Part shown: positions 22,501-37,500 of the stretch, piece by piece | Layout of the letters: every line of letters begins with the position of its first letter | How positions within the stretch are numbered: position 1 is the first letter of the stretch | Origin: Anarhynchus alexandrinus | Taxonomy: Eukaryota; Chordata; Aves; Charadriiformes; Charadriidae | Length of the DNA stretch: 64,000 bases | Direction: 5' to 3' | NCBI GenBank assembly: GCA_008711295.1 | Contig: VUYV01000004.1 | Span: 1,895,748-1,959,747, forward strand | The notes under the pieces: generated by a model | What the model saw: the letters and a program-made list of their open reading frames with translations, nothing else | What the model was told of the DNA's origin: nothing | Database searches by the model: none | Program-made: the position numbers and the translations under genes

Positions 22501-25500
22501 GTTAGATTGTCAGCCCAATCTACATCATCTGATTAAGTCTGATTTGACTAACAGCATCTCCCATTAGACATCTGCAAGTTCTTACCTGACTCCTTGCCAT
22601 GAGTACAGCTGCTGAGATAACGAGCGGGACACCCAGCCCAAGGAAGATGTACTGCAGGTAGTCCAGCAGGGTCGGGATCAGCACCAGGTTGGTGTAAAAC
22701 TGCTTTAGGACAGAGCCTTCGATGGATCCGCTCTGCTCAAAAAAAAGCAAAGTTGTCAGCAGCATTTCCCTCTCATGCGGGGCTGAGACAGACTGACTCC
22801 TCTCCCGCCACCTCCCAGCACAGCTTAGGGAATTTATGGAAGATTCAGTCAGGCTAGAAGCCTTTACTAAGTATTTGGAGCCGGCTGGACACGCACCCAG
22901 CTGGAGACCGCACCCCCCGGCCCATATTAGCGTGGGGATGCTGGCAGCTCTCCTCTGGGCCCTATTTAACCCCACAACTAGGACAGAGCCAGAGGTTTAC
23001 CAAGTATAGTGCGGGGTTTGTTCAGCTCAGAGGGATTAACGACACAGCCAAGCACTGCAAAGCCTTCTGTTGGTGTTTAATTAGTCTGTCTGGCTTAAAG
23101 CTTTATCCGACATGGAGTTTCCCAGCCCTGGGTGACGGGGAAGCAGTTTCCACCACCACCACCCCCACCCACAGGAGAGGCTCTGCAGAATCGGGTCGAG
23201 GAAAGCAGCTCACCTCTGCAAACCACAGCAGCGGCAGGACCACTGGCTTGATCTTCCCTGTTTGACTGGGGAGGGGGGAAATAAAAAAATAGGCACTTAT
23301 ATTTCTGGTTGATCAGGCCACAACCAGTGTCACAATTCTTCCTAAAAGGACAGCTCCGACAGACTGATATTGGCCAGGAAAGCAGCGTAAGGAGGCAGCC
23401 ATTCCTGCTGCTTCACTGCGCTGCTCCCCCCTTGAGAGCCCGGGTCCAACTTGGGCCTTTCGTGCAAGAGCAGAGCTTACGCTTCCACTCGCCCTGAACT
23501 CCCCAATGACAGCAGTAAGTGCCGTCCCAAATCTGGGCTCCAGGGACACGAACTCAGTGAGCTGGAACGCTAAGCTTCATGGGGCTCCAAGACGTCCTGG
23601 TCACCTGCGTGGTACTACACGGTGGTGCAGCCAAGTTCAGAGCATCGGGGCCATCTGCTGCTGTATGCGACGGAGCCAAAGCAGCAAGTGCACGCTCCCA
23701 CCCTTGTGGGTATTTAACATCTGGCACCACACAGCTGTTACAGAGCCCTTCTGTTTGCTTCCATATAGAGCTGAAAGCATCTTTCACATAGGCTTCAACT
23801 GTCAACCTCACAGACAGTGTGTTTTGCCTTTTTGTGTCGGATGCAACACCTTCTGAGCAGCAGCACAGTGCAGGGGAACCGCTCCTGTGCCCCACCAGGA
23901 GGAGCGGTCCATTCATCGTCTGCCCGGTCAGGCGCGGGAACGCTGCAGGAGCCAAGCAAACAGGCAGCCACGCACTGTACTGCTGGAGGACAGCCGTTTG
24001 AGGTCACCAGAATAGCTGACATTTCACCACACGAGCCAGCTGGCTTCTGCAACTGCGACAAGTGGTAATTTTAAAGCTCCTTCATCTCTGGGCAGAGCAG
24101 ACTCTGCAGCAACCCCAGCATCAGCAGCACTCCCTGCCGGAGAAAGGGGGACGGCCATTGCTAGAAGGTGACTACTTACATTATACCAGACACCTGCTTT
24201 ATGTACAGGTTCAGCTGGAGCTTGATGGAGCAATTCATGGGGATGCCCGTCATCTGCATAGGGAGAGACCCACCAGTTCATCAGTACAGCCAACATTTGC
24301 CTGGAGAGCTCTGCAGAAGAGCAGCCCTTCGCTTTCCATCGCAGCTACTCTGGATGCCACCTTCCAGAGCGATGGACTGGATCATCCAGAGATCCACTAC
24401 AGTCACCACACACGAGACCAGGAGCATGGCTGGGGTTTCCACCAAAGCACAAGCAACGGTCAGACAGGCACTGGTCCCCAGGCTCTGGGGCTGACTGCTC
24501 ATGGGGGGGACAGCACTGTCCCCATGGGAGTCTGCAGCCTGTGCCTTTCACTTGAACGCTCACTGGTCAGCGAGACTGCCGCACACAGCAGCATCCAGAA
24601 GGGAGCACCTCCCTTGGGGTGGTCTGAAGGCCCAAAGCGAACCTGACCAGATGTGGCTGCATACATTCCATGAGCAGACAGCACGAACCAGGGAGGTGTT
24701 GTGTGACTCAGGGCTTGCGGGACTGAAGCTAAGCAAGTTCAAATTACCAAATAGCATATGCAACCTATAGTTGACTCCCTAGGCGGTGTGTTTTAATAGC
24801 AGCTTCATTGCTTTTTTGAAGCCTGACGAACCTCTTCCGTTGTTCATCCTACCAGAAGCAGGATGGAAACACACCAATGCAAACAGATTCATGCACACAG
24901 CAAAGGACAAAACATTTCTCCTAAGTAGGAACCAACAGCCACTGTCCAGCAACACCCTAAGACCATAAAAACACCGCACTTCAAAGCTGGTCTTGTTGAC
25001 ACCCATTAAGGCATTGGTTTCTCATGACACTGCAGTTTTGCATCACATTTTTAAGGGCAGAGAGTTTTAGTTGGATTGCCCCTGTTTGTACTCAGCAGGC
25101 CGCAGCTAGATAAGAATATAGTTAATCGTACTGTTATCAGTAGATGTTTGATACTGTAATAAACTTAATTAGATTTCCATAACTATGATAAGAAAAGCAG
25201 AGGGAACACAATGCCTAGATAAGAAGCACAGCTTGCCTTACCTCAAGAGGGGGATTGGTTTCTTGCTTGAGCAAACATCACTGAACATTTGGAAGATCAC
25301 AGAATCATTTAGGTTGGAAAAGACCTTTAAGATCATTGAGTTCAACCCTTAACCTAGCACTGCCAAGTCCACCACTAAACCATGTCCCTCAGCACCACGT
25401 CTACACGTCTTTTAGATACCTCCAGGGATGGTGACTCCACCACTTCCCTGGGCATCCTGTTCCACCCCTTGACAACCCTTCCTGTGAAGAAATTTTTCCT

Positions 25501-28500
25501 AATATCCCTCCTAAACCTCCCCTGACGCAACTTGAGGCCATTTCTTCTTGTCCTATCGCTTGTGACTTGGGAGAAGAGACCGATCTCCCCTCTCTACACC
25601 CTCCTTTCAGGTAGTTGTAGAGAGCGAGAAGGTCTCCCCTCAGCCTCCTTTTCTCCAGGCTGAACAACCCCAGTTCCCTCAGCTGCTCCTCACAAGACTT
25701 GTTCTCCAGACCCCTCACCAGCTCCGTTGCCCTTCTCTAGACACGCTCCAGCACCTCAATGTCTTTCTTGTCGTGAGGGGCCCAAAACTGAACACACAGT
25801 ACTCGAGGTGGGGCCTCCCCAGTGCTGAGAACAGGGGGGTGATCACTGCCCTAGTCCTGCTCACCACTATATTCTTGACCACATGCAAGACAGGTCATGG
25901 GTGGAAGATCCCAAAGTCCCCTCCCCATCACCAGCTGGGACAATGATGGCTCAGCACACCCCAACTCATCACCACTGGAGCGGTGACTTCACCCTCATGC
26001 TATAGATAGGTGAGAAGTGTAACACTGCGACAGTCCGGTGCAGAAGCAGCCAGATAGGCAAGTTGAGAGAGGAGAAACCAGGCCAAAAATCATGGCGATA
26101 GCTTCAGCTACATTGTGGTCTTCAGACTTTGCCAGTCATGGCAGTAGATATTTGCAGATTTGGGGCGTAACTGGGCTGCTGCGAGATACACCTCCTGGTG
26201 TTATGGACCTGAGTCAGGGGAAAGAACTTGACTGTGCTTATCAAAACAATTATGTTTATAATTAGTCCTGCAATTCTCTAGAAGCCAGGCTAATTATTCA
26301 ATTAGTTTATGGCTTTGACATTTTTATCTGCATATGTCCTTGCCAGTCTTTGCACTATGGAACCTGCTCAAATCAGTGCCACGAGAACAGAGCAAGGCCA
26401 CCATGCAGCCGGTGGCAGGCTCCCCACCCAGCCACCCAACCCCAGGCTGGACCCCCGGGGTGAGGAGAGGACCCCACCGGGCTCACTCACCGGGTGCACG
26501 TCAAGGAAGAGCGCGTGCTGGTCCTTGCTGGGGTGCAGGCCTTCCACGGCGTTCACCAGGGTTGGGTCAGCATTGTAGAAGTGAGGATGGGAAATGAACA
26601 TTGGGGCTTCTGGATGAGAACAAAGACACCTTAAGCTCATCCAAACCCATCTGAGAACTTTTCTTGAGGTTTTTAAGCCATTGCAGCCGTTTTCCTGAAC
26701 AGGCTTTTATACTCTTCTCCTCTCAACCAGAAAGCTCCTTCCCTTGCTTTCCTGCAGCTTATTCCATTGCTCCGGGAGGGTTAAGACCCAGGGTTTAAGC
26801 CACCTTCTCCCCCCGTGCACTGCTCAACACCACGGTAACTCGCTGTACGCAGACACAGGTTAGGACACTGAGTCTAAATTCTCATTCCTGCGTGACCTGC
26901 CCTCAGCGTCCAAAGTTAACATTTAATTTGGCAGTTACGTGGCCTGCCTCTTCCACCCCTTGTTCCCCAGCCTGCTCCCTCCCCGGCCTGAGGGACGTAA
27001 CGCTGCTGCCGTACCCCTGGACATTCCCAAAACACCCAGCTGTCGTAGGGCTGTGGACCGAGGGGGCTTTGGACACAAGGATTTTCACCCTTTCCCTCCT
27101 TGCCGAGATGCCTGCAGGAGTGCAAGGGAGACCGCCGTGCACGCTGGCCACAGCAGTACCTTTTAGCACTCTGGCAGAGAGCAGAGCTGATTTTCCAGAC
27201 AGCCAAGCTCATATCACGTCCCTACAGTTTAATATCGGTAGGGCAGGGAAATCCCAAGGAGGAGAGGACTTACTTAGCCTACAGGTACTGACGTTCTGGA
27301 TGCCGGACTGCATGCAGGGGCAGAAGCCTTCATTGGGTGGATAGTCCGTGCCGTTGGCAAAGAGAGTTTTTGGTGCCACGAAGCGATAGGTGGGCACACC
27401 TTCGAACTTCCCAGACTGCTCGTACACCAGTGTCATGGATCTGGAAAGGTTTCGGTGGAGAAGGATCAGGATTAGCCAACAGGTTCCCAACCCAGAACCG
27501 GGCTCTTATCTTCGCTGGATAAGATGCGGTTGCAATGTAACTTAGACTTTGAGATCAAGATAAACACTCAGAGCAGTGCTTTGGATGGGGAATGAGTATT
27601 TAAGCCATTTGCTTTCCATGTTTTAAGCACAGATAAAGGGCTGCTCTGGTCAGGGCTAGTTACGGAGAGAAACCACAGGCTTTAAGTCCATTTGCAGTAT
27701 CCAGATGAGATTTGTTTAAAGGCATGCAGTAATCCCCAGGGCTGCTCTCCAAGAGGTAATACCCTCTTTGTGCAAGCCTTGGCTCCGAGGTAGAAGTGCT
27801 CTGTCACAGGGGACGGACACCGGCTAAATATCTCTCGCAACACTACTCCAACGTATAGGCTGTCAGGGCAGTGGAAAATTTTACCTTATGAATTACATTA
27901 TGCAGCAAGATTTTCTTCTTGATACCACAGGCTAGTGATGTTATGCTGCATTAATGCCACCAACTGGCCGGGATAAATGCAAGTTTCCAGGATGGGAAAG
28001 TTTGTTTCCTTCACGCGTGCTCCTTTGAGTGAGGCTTGCAGGGATGCAGAGAGCCTGGGCAGGCCAAGGTAGGAATCCCTGGAGGATTCAGGGCATGTTC
28101 AGCAGTTACCCGCATGCCTCTTGGCTGCGCTCACCTTCCAGCAAGGAAGCAGAGGCTGCTGCAGCACATCAGCAGGATAAAGCCTTGCCCACCTTGCGGG
28201 GACATCCAGGTAGCTGCATCTCAGCATCAGCTGCACTTAATGTGCAAACACCACAGGAGATGAGCCCTGCAGCAAGGCAGGTACGCTCTTAGTCTATCAA
28301 CNGCACAGGAGATGAGCCCTGCGTGCCCTGCAGCAAGGCAGGTACGCTCTTAGTCTATCAACTGATGGTTGAGACTCCTTCATAGAATCTTTTTGGTTGG
28401 AAGAGGCCTTTAAGATCATAGAATCATAGAATGGTTTAGGTTGGAAAGGACCTTGAAGATCATCCAGTTCCAACCCCCCTGCCATAGGCAGGGACACCTC

Positions 28501-31500
28501 CCACCAGACCAGGTTGCCCAAGGCCACGTCCAGCCTGGCCTTGAACACCTCCAGGGATGGGGCCTCAACAACCGCTCTGGGCAACCTGTTCCAGTGCCTC
28601 ACCACCCTCAAAGTGAAAAACTTCTTCCTAATGTTCAATCTAAACTTGCCCTCTGCACTGCCAAGCTTCCACTAAACCATGTCCCTTCCTTGCCATCCAG
28701 GCTAGCGGAGAGGCCGAGATAAAGACCTGCGGAGAAGAGGCAGCACTGCCTGGTGAAGAGGCAGAGCCACTTTCTCCACAGCACTGTCCTATGGGAGCCT
28801 CCTGCGCTAGCAAGAAACCAGGCTTGGTTTCCTCCTTCCTTGGTTTGCCTTGCCTGGAGACACACTCTGTTCCCTAGAAGACTTCTGTAGTTTTACAGAA
28901 AAAGGTATGTGTACTTAAACTTTGATGACCGGTAAGCTTCCCTGCAAGTCCTTGGCTCTGGGTCATTTCGGTATTTGCTGATGTCCCCTGTGTAGAGGAA
29001 TTCCTGCACTAATACTTGGCTCAGCTGACTTTGCTTGTTCAGCTGAAGAGGTCATTGTTCTCTATTCAACATGAGCACTCGCTTGTTTTGCAGTGCTATC
29101 TACAAAGCCCGAATTAACATTATCTTCCCCAAGCTGGGGACAGGGTTTGGTGTCACCGCCAGCCTCCTGGCCTCCCCTCCTTCCAGCCTCGGGGAGTTTC
29201 CACACAGGCAGGCTCTGCAGGGTACTTTAACCCCTGTGTGATCAGCTAAGGTCAGGGTGGTTTATATGGGACAGACGTGCGCGGCAGTGCACGAACTAGG
29301 CAGCAAAAAAAAAAAGAAAAAAGAGAAAAGCAGCAGTCTGGAAATGGTGGCACAACCCCCCCCCGACATCACTTCTGCAACATTTAGTGAGCTGAAAGTT
29401 CCGCAAATGGTTATAGCTGCATTTCCTTACGACGGCTCTTACTTCTCCCTCTCGCCTCCCACATCTTATCTAGACCGGTTATTTTCTACTGATTCAACAC
29501 GGGCAAGTCTGGCTTCTCCAGCAATGTGGAAGGTGTTCATAAATACCACAAGATGCTGTTTATTAGACAACTACGCTTTTTGCACAGCTCAGATACTGCA
29601 GCACTGAACTACAACTGAATTTAACTACAGAAACTAGACCCGAGCCCTCTGCATCACCGCACAGGTACTCTGTGCCCAGGACGAGCGTTGCATCTCCTGC
29701 CACTTGCGCAGGGACAAGCTGGCAGCTGTGGCCTCACCTGCAGGCATCAGGGCTGTAGAACTCCAATGATGTTGGGGACATGAACGGTGGCCACATCTCC
29801 CCCGCGGTCCCATTGATCATGTTGCACTCGTTGCTCCGCCAGTAGTTTACCTGCGGGACAGATGTAGAGAGAAGAGCTTGCCTGGAGAGTTGGCTTCCAC
29901 CCCCCTGCATGGGACATCCNAGGACAGATGTAGAGAGAAGAGCTCAGAACATCGAGCTTGCCTGGAGAATTGGCTTCCACCCCCCTGCATGGGACATCCA
30001 CCACTCTACACTGCTTCCATAGGAGCTTGAGATAGCAACACTGAAGAGCTTCCAAGATCTCTCCCATTCAAACATCTGCCCAATTAACAGAAAAACAGGA
30101 CAAGATCACCCTATCCCAAGTGCTCCCACAGTGGCTGATCTGTAGATTCAGTTGAGTTTAGTTCGGTGTGGAATTCCACCAGGGAAGAATAAGCACCCCT
30201 TTAACAAGGATATTTAAATAACACCTTAAACACCGGCCACCTGAGCCTAGGACTTCAACCATCAGAAGCAAGTAGCTCCAACGGGATTTCAAGGGAGTCC
30301 AAGTGACACTGACGATGAGCTGAACTTAATGCCTCATGACAAGCTCCTGTCACACGGCTGCCTTCTGGTACTTTAACAGAACAGAAGTTGAAGTCCCATA
30401 GAAACTTGCCTTCAAACCCACAACCCAGAGATGCAACAGCCCCAAGAGCTTGCAGTTGATCCTGCTTTAGATCAGGCATCGCCCCCGTATTAGAGGTTTG
30501 CTGCCCAGCACTCACCTTCTTTAGGCCATTCCATGAATCCACCATGTGAACTCTACTGATGTTCTTCATGCCCGTGTTCACTGTAAACAGTCCCGAATTG
30601 GAGTTGTTAAGCTGCAGAGAGAGGTAAGTAGTTTTTAATCCATTACATACAGGAAGACTGCAGTATGTTAATGACTTTGCACACTTCGTCAGCTCTAGGG
30701 ATGCTTCATACTGTAAGCTGCTGAACTTTCACTTATTTCAACTGCCAGCAACAGCTTCCAACACGTGCGTTTCTGCTCGAGGGAAGAATTAAGGCAACCT
30801 TACACAACCACCACCAGCTACACATGGCTGCTCCAAACAGTTTGCGAGGGGGATAGCCCAGACACTCAATCCCAAGACCAATATTGCTGTGATTTTAATG
30901 TTCCTAACCAACAGCTAACTTACCTCTACAAATAAGCCAAATTTTCCTTTGAAAGGGATCAGGCCGGGAACAAGTGTATTTATTGTGTCTATAAGAGGGT
31001 CTTCATACCCCCACAGGATCTCCCCCACTGTCCGGTTCATGAACGCCTCCTGTTTCAGGCCAGCCAAGGCTCCGCTTAATAAAAGCTTCACAAAGTTTGG
31101 CAGGTTTTCCATCATTACAGCCGCTCCCTGGGAGAGAAAACAAACCTCTTAGACGAGAGCCCCATCTTTACCAAAGAGGAAGCAATGCACCTTCAGTGCT
31201 CAGCGAGGTCCCTCTGCTGCACCGCTCCGCAGCCTTAGAGAAGTCACTTGGACAAACTGAGGTTCAGCGTCTATCCCCAGTCAGGGAAGGAAGCGGTTGA
31301 GTGCTCACAGGCTTCATTTCCCCAGAAGAGGTTGTGGCCTCGAACCCAGTTGCTTTGCCAGCCCCTCTGAACAATCTGCTTTTGGAAGGGTAAGAGCCTG
31401 ACATGACAACCAACACCCAGAAAGCAGAAAACTGCATTTTATAAGCATAACCACCTCATGGCTTGATTAGCCTTAAGTCCTACAAGAAAGTAAGCTTTGA

Positions 31501-34500
31501 GTCAGCATTGGGCATCATGGCCCTCCCCACAAGCTCAGAAGTTGGTACCCATCCAGGGAACAAGTTCTTACCATCATCAAAACGTTTGGCACAACGATGT
31601 ACTCTTCTTCGCTGCCGTTGGACATGTCCGGCTGGAAGAAGAGTTTCCGGTACTCCAGGAAGGAGACGGTGTCATTGTCATGGAATGTGATATTTGTTTT
31701 ATACCTGTACTCTCTGCAAAGAGATGGGAGAGATCACGGGAACCTTCCCTCACATAAGTGCCCCTGCAACCCCGTGGAGCAAGGATGGGCTGCACAGGCC
31801 TGGGCTTGCTTCTGAAGAGCAGAGGAAGGAGATTGAACCCCAGCAAGAAGCCATGGGACAGCAGGGGAGGCAGCGTGCCAGGGAACAGGCGGTGGCAACC
31901 TCACACCCCAAGCAGGGTTAGGGTCTAGCAGAAGAAGATGACAGCCTGGAGTGAGGCATCCCTGACAGATGGGATTCCGCAGCAGCTTGGAGACACCAAG
32001 TGTTTCTTCCCAGCTGACACAAGTCTGAGACAAAAGCGTAAGTCACCCCTGCTATTTCGCCTACAGCTGTTGAAAAGCCCAGCCCTATCAGAGAGACGCC
32101 CAGATAAGCAGACCTACACCAACCCACACACCAAAACAACCTGCAAAACAGAAGAGGACCAAACAAGGTGGCACAAGCCCCACCAATGAGCCCACACTGA
32201 TTGACCCCAGAGTCCCCTGATGGCTCCTAGGTTCAGGGCAGTTCAACACTCCATGCGACATCATGGCTCTCCTGCTCCTCAGCGCTTTGGGCCATGCCAT
32301 CTCCTGCACCCTGCCCAGCATGCTATGCCATAGGGACAGTCCGGTCTCATGGGGGCTACAATGCTCCACAGTAGCACGAGACTGTCCCCAACATTGTGAG
32401 CCTGTTACAGCTCCTGAGGAAGCTGAAGCTCAACCCACCAGCAAAAACAAAGTCCTTTATTGTGGAGCCTCTGTTTTATGGCCCACATTAGGGAAGGGCA
32501 CTAATCTTGCTCAGCAGGAACACAAGGACACTAATAAGCTTTGCCCCTTTGTTTATTCTTATGGTAAGTGAAGCCTTTTCCCCAGGCCAAGTGACTGATG
32601 CGATCACAACATACAGAATCCACATGGTCTTATGATGTGACCTGGCAAGCCCAGGGGAAAGAAGGACATATACATACTGCCAGGTTTCCCCCCGCAACAC
32701 TACTCAAACAGCTTTGGATTAAACCAGTAATCTCCCCACATGAGCTTGCTTAGGCTGCTGACCTAACTTCGCCTATATGTGTAGGCACTAATGTGCTGAT
32801 TATCGCTATTTATGGGTAAGTTCACACGCTCAACTCAACATCAACCATCACTTCATGTTTCAGGTCCAGAGAAGCATCTGGGGCTTCAACCACCATCCTC
32901 AGCCACGGCAAATAGACCCAGCCCTGCTGTAGGTGGGCCTGAGCAAGTTTCAGTGGTCCATACTGGTTCTCATGACCAGAGCATTCACGTTAGGCAGAGT
33001 CTGGGTCTCAAGTTAGATAAGAGGTCTTAGGCCATTCCATGAAGTTTGGCATTGAGGTGACTCCAGCTCTGGAGCTGGACTCTTAAATGCACAGTGAAGA
33101 TGAAACAAGTCCACTCTGAACATGAACGTTGCCCACCACTCCCCCAACACACCTCGTGCCTATGTTTGGACCATATCAACCCAGGTTTGGCTGCCCAACG
33201 GGTCCCAACATGGGACTGAGCTCCACAACTCAGTGTAGCACAGACCAGCCTTACCACCCGGGCGGCCAGAGGTCCTACTTGTGGCTTTAGCAAGATCAGA
33301 CCAATTACAGCACATTTGGGTCACTTTAAAATCCTGTGCCACTGGACTCACGCCAAGTATGCTAATACCGTGTCCTCCTGCCAGAGGAGTCAGCCAGAAG
33401 CCTGGCAGGCAGCATGGTGGCCGGGCTCATGCCTCGCTGGACCACAAGTGGTACCTGACCTGTAAACGTAGGGTCCACGCTGGTTCAGCACAGGCTTCGC
33501 TCCACGGAGGACCTCCTTGGGGTTCAGCACTTCGAAGAAGTACACAGACATGTAGAAAGGAACAGGGATGTCTTTCCACATGCTGAAGGACACACTGCTG
33601 GGGTCGATCCTGACGTTCTGCATGTGGGAAGAAAAAAAAATAATAATAAAGAGAGAGTTAGGAGACCCAACTCTTGGGCTTGGTGGCTACAGCTGAGCAC
33701 ATCCACCCTTGGCTCCACGTCAGGGCCAGCCGAAGGCGGCAGTTCCAGCAGGGGCTCTCCAAAGGATCCAGGCGTGTTATGCAGACTGAAACCGCGCCAG
33801 ATCTAAACTGGGAACTCTTATGTATGCGGCAGCATAAAGTTCAGGCCACAGGATGTCTGTAGGCTTATTTATTCAGGCTCAACTTTCCAGATCCTACCCA
33901 CAGGATTTCGGAGCTGTTTTGATGTGCTGGAGGCTTGCTCCACGCCAGACAAGCCAGCGCTGAATTATTCACAGCTCGGCATGTTTGACTTGCCTGGCAC
34001 AAACAACCCTGTCCCGAAGGCCTCCACCCGTCTGCCAGGTTTGGCAGCTCCACGCCGCCAGAAGCGGGCAAGGGTTGGCAGAGGTGGCACGCGCAGCCGC
34101 GCAACTTTGGGTACCGGCAGGGAAGACCCACGAGATTCCCAAAAAAAGCAGCTAGAGAAGTGGGACGGCGACCCAGCTGCGGCCCCGACACCTTTGCCTC
34201 CTCTCAGCTGCCGTCCTGCGGTGACTCATAGTCGGTCATAAGGCAGGTCAAAGGCGATGCGCAATCGTGGCTTCCATATCGCCGTCCCGTTTGCTGGGAA
34301 ATGCCTGCAGGAGCCCAAACGTGACTTAAGCCCTCAGCAGATTCCCAGCCTGGGAGCTGGCATCTGGGCACATCTGTCTCCACTCCCTCCCTGCCTCCCG
34401 GGGGCTGCCTTATGGACAAGAGCCTGTTCCTTCTTGTTTCCCATTTATCTGGGGCGTGTTCCGCCATAATCTTTGCTTCCTTTACAAGCACGAGCCCTTG

Positions 34501-37500
34501 CCGTGGTTAGGTAACCCAGCCAGCTTATGGAAGCAGGTTTGATCCACTAATTGCTGGAGGCATGCGGGTATTATCCCGCTGCAGCTTGAGCAGCCCCGCA
34601 ACGGCTCTCCTGCCCTGGAGCAGCTCGGTCTGACCGTGCCCGTATTTGCTGCCACAGAGGGGTGAGAAGGAAAGCTGCCGGAGGCTTCCCCGCCATGGCC
34701 CATGGTTCTTCAGGCATTTCCCGGCCAGGCTGTGCCACCCGCCAGCAGCAGGGCTCCGCAAACCCCTCGCTCAGGCCCAGGTGCTCCAAGCCCTACCCCT
34801 GAGGGGACATCTCCACCGGGCAGTATAACCCACCCAGCAAACCCTTCCCACCCCCACGTCAGCACCCGCCCGCTGCTGGCCGAGAGCCTCCATCCTCCAG
34901 GATTTCATGACAAAGCAGCAGAGGACAAGAGCAACTCAGATTTTACTTCACCCACTTTATAATCCCTACTCCCGAGTGCCAACAGAGTCCGGATCTGCTT
35001 TCCTTTACTCGCTTATCCTGTCTTGCGCTCCCGGGATCCCTCATTGCATATGCATTTATTGGTGTCATATGTACCCGGTCAGACGGAGCTGCATCCCAGC
35101 TCCCTGCTACCTTTCTCAGCCCTCTCCCACCTGGGCACAGCAGCTCTAGGTACTCCACAGATGCTGCTCAGTAAGGTCTACTCGGCAGGGAAGCCTTAGA
35201 ATTAAGCTACTTGTAGGTCAAAATAAACGCGGTCATGTGTCTGAAATAAAAATAGAGTATTTTTCACTTAGATGGGTTACAAAGTGTCACTGAGATGTTT
35301 GACCCCTCCTGCCCATGCTGATTTCTGTTCTTGAGGAACTGAAAGGAACCAGCTGCTGCTCGTCTCCTCCAGACAGCACCAGAGGAGCAGCAGCTCCATC
35401 AACAGCACCCAAATCCTTCTTCTCCAGGAGTGGGGCTTCAGCCACTCTGCTCAGTAAAACCAAGAGTTGAGGTTTCCTCTTCAGGTTGAGAGGAGCAGTC
35501 ACGCTGCACACAAGCACAACCTCAGCATCAGACCTCATCCTCCCCATCCCCTCACCACCGTCCTCATCACCACCCTGACAGAACAGCAAGGACAGCGCTG
35601 TCAGTCTCCTCCCAGCTTTCCTGCGGGACAGCACAAGCATTCCCAGGTGGAGCAGAAGAGTTAAGCAGCAGATGGGTGAGTCAGGGCAGCCTCACTGTTA
35701 GAGCTCATATCTCACAGCAGGTCTGCGGCACTCTGGGTGCTTCCAGGTCCCCAGGTTTTACGGGGCCAATGTGGCAGGCAGCCCAGCTGCCAGCACAGCT
35801 GCCGGTGCAGATTCAGCTTCTGCAAATGGGGCAGAAGATGGACTCCAAGTTCCCTGTTTCTACTGCCTGTTCCCCTACGGACTTTACTCAGAAATATCCC
35901 CAAAACTACCACCTCTTTGCAACTAAGTGCTTTTCCATCAGGATACACCATCTTGGCAGAGCTCGGGAAGCCGGGATGGGCAAACCAGCCTTCACCTGCC
36001 CAACCCCAGCCCTTCAAGGCCCAGCTCCCCTTATCCACACCACTCTGAAGACCAACCCAGGAGTTTCAGTGAGGCCCTGGCTATTCCTCACCACGCTAGA
36101 CATCATCACTCAGTTATTTTTTCCATTTCACATTAAGCCTCATAAGAGCTCAGGACCATTTTGGGTGATGCTGAAGATGTGGAGACCAAGGGCTTGAGAT
36201 GAAGGGAGACCTGAGGAGAAACAATGGTTGGTCTTCTCCTCATCTTCTGTTCTCATTCCAAGTTAGTGGCATTTAGCTAATCAGGTAGAAAGAATCAGGA
36301 CTAGCTAAAAAGAGGGCAGAAAGGTTTTCGTGCCAGAAATGTCATTCCTATTCTGCAGGTGCCACTCAGCCTTTTCTTTGCAGGTACCAGCTCCTGATGT
36401 CCATGAAACTGGACAAAGATTGACTTTTACTGCTTAAGCCACAGGACTGTCTGGCTTTGCCCAGCCAGCAGCACTTCCAGAGGATACATTTAAGTAGAAG
36501 TTTAGTTTTGGCAGAGACTTAGCAGCGCATACAACCACAGGTGTTGGCTATGGGGTGGTTATTCACCTCTTTCATCAGGAGCACATTTCCAGGTGCTGAC
36601 CTGGGTAGGTACAAGCTTGGAGAAACATCTCCTTTGGGCAAGGAGAAAAAGGTTTGGCTAAATGTGGAGATGAGCCAATTGGTTCGTTACAGCAGGATAA
36701 CTGGTGTCTCAGGACAGGAGCACTGGTTCCCACATCTCTGGGGAGCAGTTACGGAACTTCATCCACAGCCCCACACCTTAACCGTGGGGAACAAACACCC
36801 CGTCAGCCTAAGGACATCTCTCATGGGTAAGAGAGGTCTCCAGAGAGGCAGCTCTTTGGGTTTTCCAGGTGGGCAGGAGAGGACGACTTGGAGGCTGCTC
36901 CATCAGAGCACTCCTGCACACCACCTCTCCCATTTCCAGTTTGGAAAGCATCTCACCAGAGCACATCTGAGCCTGGCGGTCCACACACCTACTTACAAGA
37001 GGAGGTCTGCCGGTAGAGGCAGGAGGGACAGGAGGAAGAGCTGCTGCTGGGGACCACGCTCAGCCCGGCACCGTCCCCACAGCCCACTGCAGCTCCGCTG
37101 AAAGCTTTTCCTGACCAGGGAGAGCCCCTTCAGCCTTCAGCTCGCTGCAGCCATGGGTGGAAGGAAAAGCCCAAGCCCGGGTTTTCCCGCGGTGAGACCG
37201 TGAGGCCGCCCCGAGCGACGCGGAGGCAGCGACCCCGGGGTGCCCAGCTCTCCCGCTCCCCCCCGCATCACACCGGACAGGCAAAACACCCACGCACCAG
37301 CCCTGCCTGCGCACCGGCCCCCGCCCCCCCCACCCTGCACCACCAGCACCGCGTCCTGCCCGCACAACCACCCCCCCCGCCCANAGCATCCCCCAGCCCC
37401 GCACCGCCTCCAGCCTCCCCGGTCCCCATGCACCGAACGCGCACCACCACCCCAAAACCCCCCACCCCGCTGACCTTGACGACCTGCTCCTTGATGATGA

